Below are positions 61,628 to 64,000 of a stretch of DNA of 64,000 nt, piece after piece. The stretch is from RZZS01 sp964491785 (lineage in GTDB: Bacteria > Pseudomonadota > Alphaproteobacteria > Micavibrionales > Micavibrionaceae): the NCBI GenBank assembly GCA_964491785.1, contig CAZBGS010000006.1, positions 62,001-126,000 of the forward strand, in the 5' to 3' direction. A model generated the notes under the pieces. That model had not been told where the DNA came from, ran no database searches, and was given only the letters and a program-made list of their open reading frames with translations. The position numbers and the translations under genes are program-made. Position 1 is the stretch's first letter. Every line of letters begins with the position of its first letter.

Positions 61628-64000
61628 ATGACTATAGATCATTCCGATTTCATAGCCCGTCATCAGAAAAAAAACGCCGTCAGCAGCAGCGAAACAAGGC
61701 GTAAATCCCTTTTTCCATTCTTCGCGGCCTTCTTCATTTTACTTTACTTCGGCCTCAGCGCCGTAATTGCTCTGGTATTCAACATCGACGAACTGGTGAT
61801 GATCAGTTCTGCAATGGTGTTCCTTGCAGCCACTGTCCTGGGGTTCCTTTTTCAGAAAAAGCACCATTGGAATAAACAAAAGAAAAAAGAATTTGATATT
61901 CTGCGCCAGATATTTCTCGGCGGCCGCTCTGCCCGGCTTATAACCGACAGCGATGGCAAGACCGTCTATTTCAATGACAAGTTCAAAACGCTTTGCGAGG
62001 AGGTCGGGGAGCCGTGTCTGCAGTCTCTCTCAGAGCTTTTTCCGCAAACCGAAGACGCCTTCGACCACCTGACCATGCTTGCCGAACAGGCAGGAAAAGG
62101 CTTTTCCGATACATTGGAATTACGCTCTCTGCTTGATGATCGCGAAAGGTGGTATTCAGTTACCGTGCAGCCGGTAAACGGCTGGGATGGTTATGTCCAC
62201 TGGTGGATCAGGGAAGTAACCGAACAACGCTTCACAGATCGTTCCATTCGCGAGGAACGCGAGAAGCTGATCGATTTCACCGACAATGCGCCGGTCGGGT
62301 TTTTCTCTGTTGCCGAAGACGGTCGATTTGTCTTCGTCAATGCTACTCTGGCAAGATGGCTTGGCGAGGATATAGAAACGATACTGGGCAAGGACAGGCT
62401 GCACACATACCTTGCCGAGTCGCTGCCTGACAGCGCAAGGCCTTATGACATCTCTCCGAAAGGCGGCGCCAAGCAGATCGCCGAATTAAGGATGAAAGGC
62501 CCCGGCGGCAAGACCTTCCTTGCTTCCGTAAACCAGACTGTAGTTAATGAGCAGGACGGCAGAGTCCGTACCAGAGCGGTTGTTCACGATCTCACCGCCG
62601 AACGTGCAATGCGCCTGGCCCTTCAGGCATCCGAAGACAGGTTCCAGCGCTTTTTTGAGGAAGCCCCGCTTGGCGTGGCCCTGGTAGATTCCGAAGGCAC
62701 CATAACCGACTGCAACCTTTCGCTCGCTCATATGCTTGACCGCTCGGTAGAGGAACTTGAAACCAAAAAGTTCGAGGAACTAATCGCGCAGGACGATAAG
62801 GAAATCCTGCTTTCCGCCATGAACCGAATCGAGCAGGGCCAAAAAATCGCCCCTCTTGAGATCAATCTGGTCGGACGGGATAAACAGGTCACAGTTCAAC
62901 TTCACGCCCGGAAGTTCAAGGGCAGCAATAATATCGTCCTCCACTTCATCGATCTGACCCAGCAGAAGATGCTTGAGGCCCAGTTTGTCCAGTCGCAGAA
63001 AATGCAGGCTATCGGCCAGCTTGCCGGCGGCATCGCCCACGATTTCAACAATCTGCTCACCGCGATGATTGGATTTTGCGACCTGCTGCTGCTCAGGCAC
63101 AAGCCGGGCGATCCTTCTTTCGCCGATATCATGCAGATCAAGCAAAACTCCAACCGTGCCGCGAATCTGGTGCGTCAGCTCCTCGCCTTTTCCCGGCAGC
63201 AAACTCTGCGCCCAAAGGTGCAGGACATTACCGACATCCTGACCGAAATCTCGCATCTTCTGCGCCGCCTGATAGGCGCAAATATAGAACTGGATCTTAT
63301 ACACGGTCAGGATCTTGGCCTGGTAAAGGTCGATGAAGGCCAGATGGAGCAGGTGCTGATCAACCTCGCTGTTAACGCCAGAGACGCCATGGAAGGCGGC
63401 GGCAGGCTGAGCATCTCGACCCATTTCTTCGAAAACAATGAAGCAGTACAGTGCGGCGGCGATAAAATGCCCCCCGGTCAGTGGGTGCTTATCGAGGTAA
63501 GGGATACGGGTTGCGGCATTCCTGATGAAAATCTTGCCAGGATTTTTGAACCATTCTTTACAACCAAATCTGTCGGGCAGGGGACTGGCCTCGGTCTGGC
63601 GACGGTCTATGGCATTATCAGGCAGACAGGCGGTTACCTGAAGGTGGATAGTGAAATTGGAAAAGGGACGTCATTTTCGATATTTCTTCCGTCAATCAGC
63701 GACGGCGACGCAGAGACGAACACAGTTTCCATGGATGATTCGGAGGAGAAAGCCTCCGACCTTACCGGAACGGAAAGAATATTGCTGGTTGAAGATGAAG
63801 ACGCCGTACGCATGTTCAGCTCCAGAGCTCTTGTAAACAAGGGGTACGAAGTTCTATCGGCCGAGAGCGGCGAAGCGGCTCTGGAACTGATGGCCTCGTG
63901 CGATGACAGGGCTTTCGACCTGCTTGTAACCGACGTGGTTATGCCTAATATGGACGGCCCCACGCTGGCCCAGAGATTGCGTCAGGAAAACCCCGGTTTA
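61628..64000 (+). CDS. cckA: CckA-type hybrid sensor histidine kinase (partial; 3' end outside window)
   Basis: An open frame of 791 codons from ATG 61628 (AGGA 7 nt upstream) to the window edge. Two membrane segments lie at about 29-70 and several PAS domains follow at about 90-420. The HisKA motif GGIAHDFNNLLTAM has His471, and the HATPase motifs NLAVNARDAM, DTGCGIP and GTGLGLATVYG follow. A receiver domain starts near 715 with VEDED and has predicted phospho-Asp769 in VTDVVMPNMDG. This is the CckA architecture, which phosphorylates ChpT and controls CtrA in alphaproteobacteria. It follows atpC by 40 nt. Confidence 0.92.
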   Translation, partial: MTIDHSDFIARHQKKNAVSSSETRRKSLFPFFAAFFILLYFGLSAVIALVFNIDELVMISSAMVFLAATVLGFLFQKKHHWNKQKKKEFDILRQIFLGGRSARLITDSDGKTVYFNDKFKTLCEEVGEPCLQSLSELFPQTEDAFDHLTMLAEQAGKGFSDTLELRSLLDDRERWYSVTVQPVNGWDGYVHWWIREVTEQRFTDRSIREEREKLIDFTDNAPVGFFSVAEDGRFVFVNATLARWLGEDIETILGKDRLHTYLAESLPDSARPYDISPKGGAKQIAELRMKGPGGKTFLASVNQTVVNEQDGRVRTRAVVHDLTAERAMRLALQASEDRFQRFFEEAPLGVALVDSEGTITDCNLSLAHMLDRSVEELETKKFEELIAQDDKEILLSAMNRIEQGQKIAPLEINLVGRDKQVTVQLHARKFKGSNNIVLHFIDLTQQKMLEAQFVQSQKMQAIGQLAGGIAHDFNNLLTAMIGFCDLLLLRHKPGDPSFADIMQIKQNSNRAANLVRQLLAFSRQQTLRPKVQDITDILTEISHLLRRLIGANIELDLIHGQDLGLVKVDEGQMEQVLINLAVNARDAMEGGGRLSISTHFFENNEAVQCGGDKMPPGQWVLIEVRDTGCGIPDENLARIFEPFFTTKSVGQGTGLGLATVYGIIRQTGGYLKVDSEIGKGTSFSIFLPSISDGDAETNTVSMDDSEEKASDLTGTERILLVEDEDAVRMFSSRALVNKGYEVLSAESGEAALELMASCDDRAFDLLVTDVVMPNMDGPTLAQRLRQENPGL

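Noticed and set aside
1..64000. CRISPR arrays, rRNA genes, insertion sequences, prophage or toxin-antitoxin systems.
   Set aside because: I looked for regularly spaced repeats, transposase or phage structural motifs and paired small toxins and saw none.

Overview
The window is a gene-dense stretch of a proteobacterial chromosome of roughly half G+C by eye. I read it as an alphaproteobacterium. The signs are: F1 ATP synthase genes as atpHAGDC without the F0 genes, a CckA-type hybrid kinase next to them, the order xerC / DUF484 / fructose-6-phosphate aldolase-like / priA close to lpd and the ATP synthase, tandem small KGG stress proteins, and TadE/TadG-type proteins. I cannot place it to genus. 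I see no prophage, insertion sequence, CRISPR array or rRNA; most genes are housekeeping, separated by small accessory islands.

Layout. 1-0.9 kb: 5' part of a patatin-like lipase gene and a CAU-anticodon tRNA. 1-4.1 kb: a KaiC-like double ATPase overlapping a hybrid histidine kinase. 4.1-6 kb: TauE/SafE permease and Ca2+/Na+ antiporter. 6-6.8 kb: four tandem KGG genes with a shared terminator. 7-13.1 kb: a secreted cysteine-containing protein, rpsD with clear promoter and terminators, an M48 protease, trmJ, sodC and an unrecognised zincin-like protein. 13.1-15.6 kb: alpha/beta hydrolase and citramalate synthase. 15.6-19.1 kb: two TadE-like and two duplicated TadG-like proteins. 19.2-24.8 kb: gltX, threonine aldolase, nadE and class II DAHP synthase. 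24.9-28.5 kb: an envelope-flavoured plus-strand run (unknown protein, site-2 protease, DUF4112 protein, two small lipoproteins). 28.5-31.7 kb: cold-shock protein, nth, ogt, dapB and small unknowns. 31.7-35.3 kb: dnaK, a stand-alone J-domain protein and dnaJ.

36-40.1 kb is a polar amino-acid-type ABC transporter with one permease, one ATPase with a variant signature motif, and three divergent binding proteins. It is followed by a DUF318-type permease, a cytoplasmic CZB chemoreceptor and a quinone oxidoreductase. From 43.8 kb come sucB (2-oxoglutarate dehydrogenase E2) and lpd (E3). They are separated by a minus-strand, translationally coupled trio: a CYTH/triphosphate-tunnel protein, a PfkB-family kinase and a cytidine/dCMP-deaminase-like protein. 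Then come xerC, DUF484, the aldolase, priA, a fused membrane/spermidine-synthase-like protein, a TraX-family membrane protein, atpHAGDC and the first 791 codons of cckA.

The most interesting items are: the coupled CYTH-PfkB-deaminase trio; two plus-strand genes (starts at 12110 and 28155) whose translation-start regions lie inside strong inverted repeats; the three-binding-protein ABC cluster; the KaiC/kinase pair without kaiA or kaiB in view; and the duplicated TadG-like genes without pilus machinery in view. Several genes use TTG or GTG starts, which I chose from ribosome-binding sites and stop/start overlaps.
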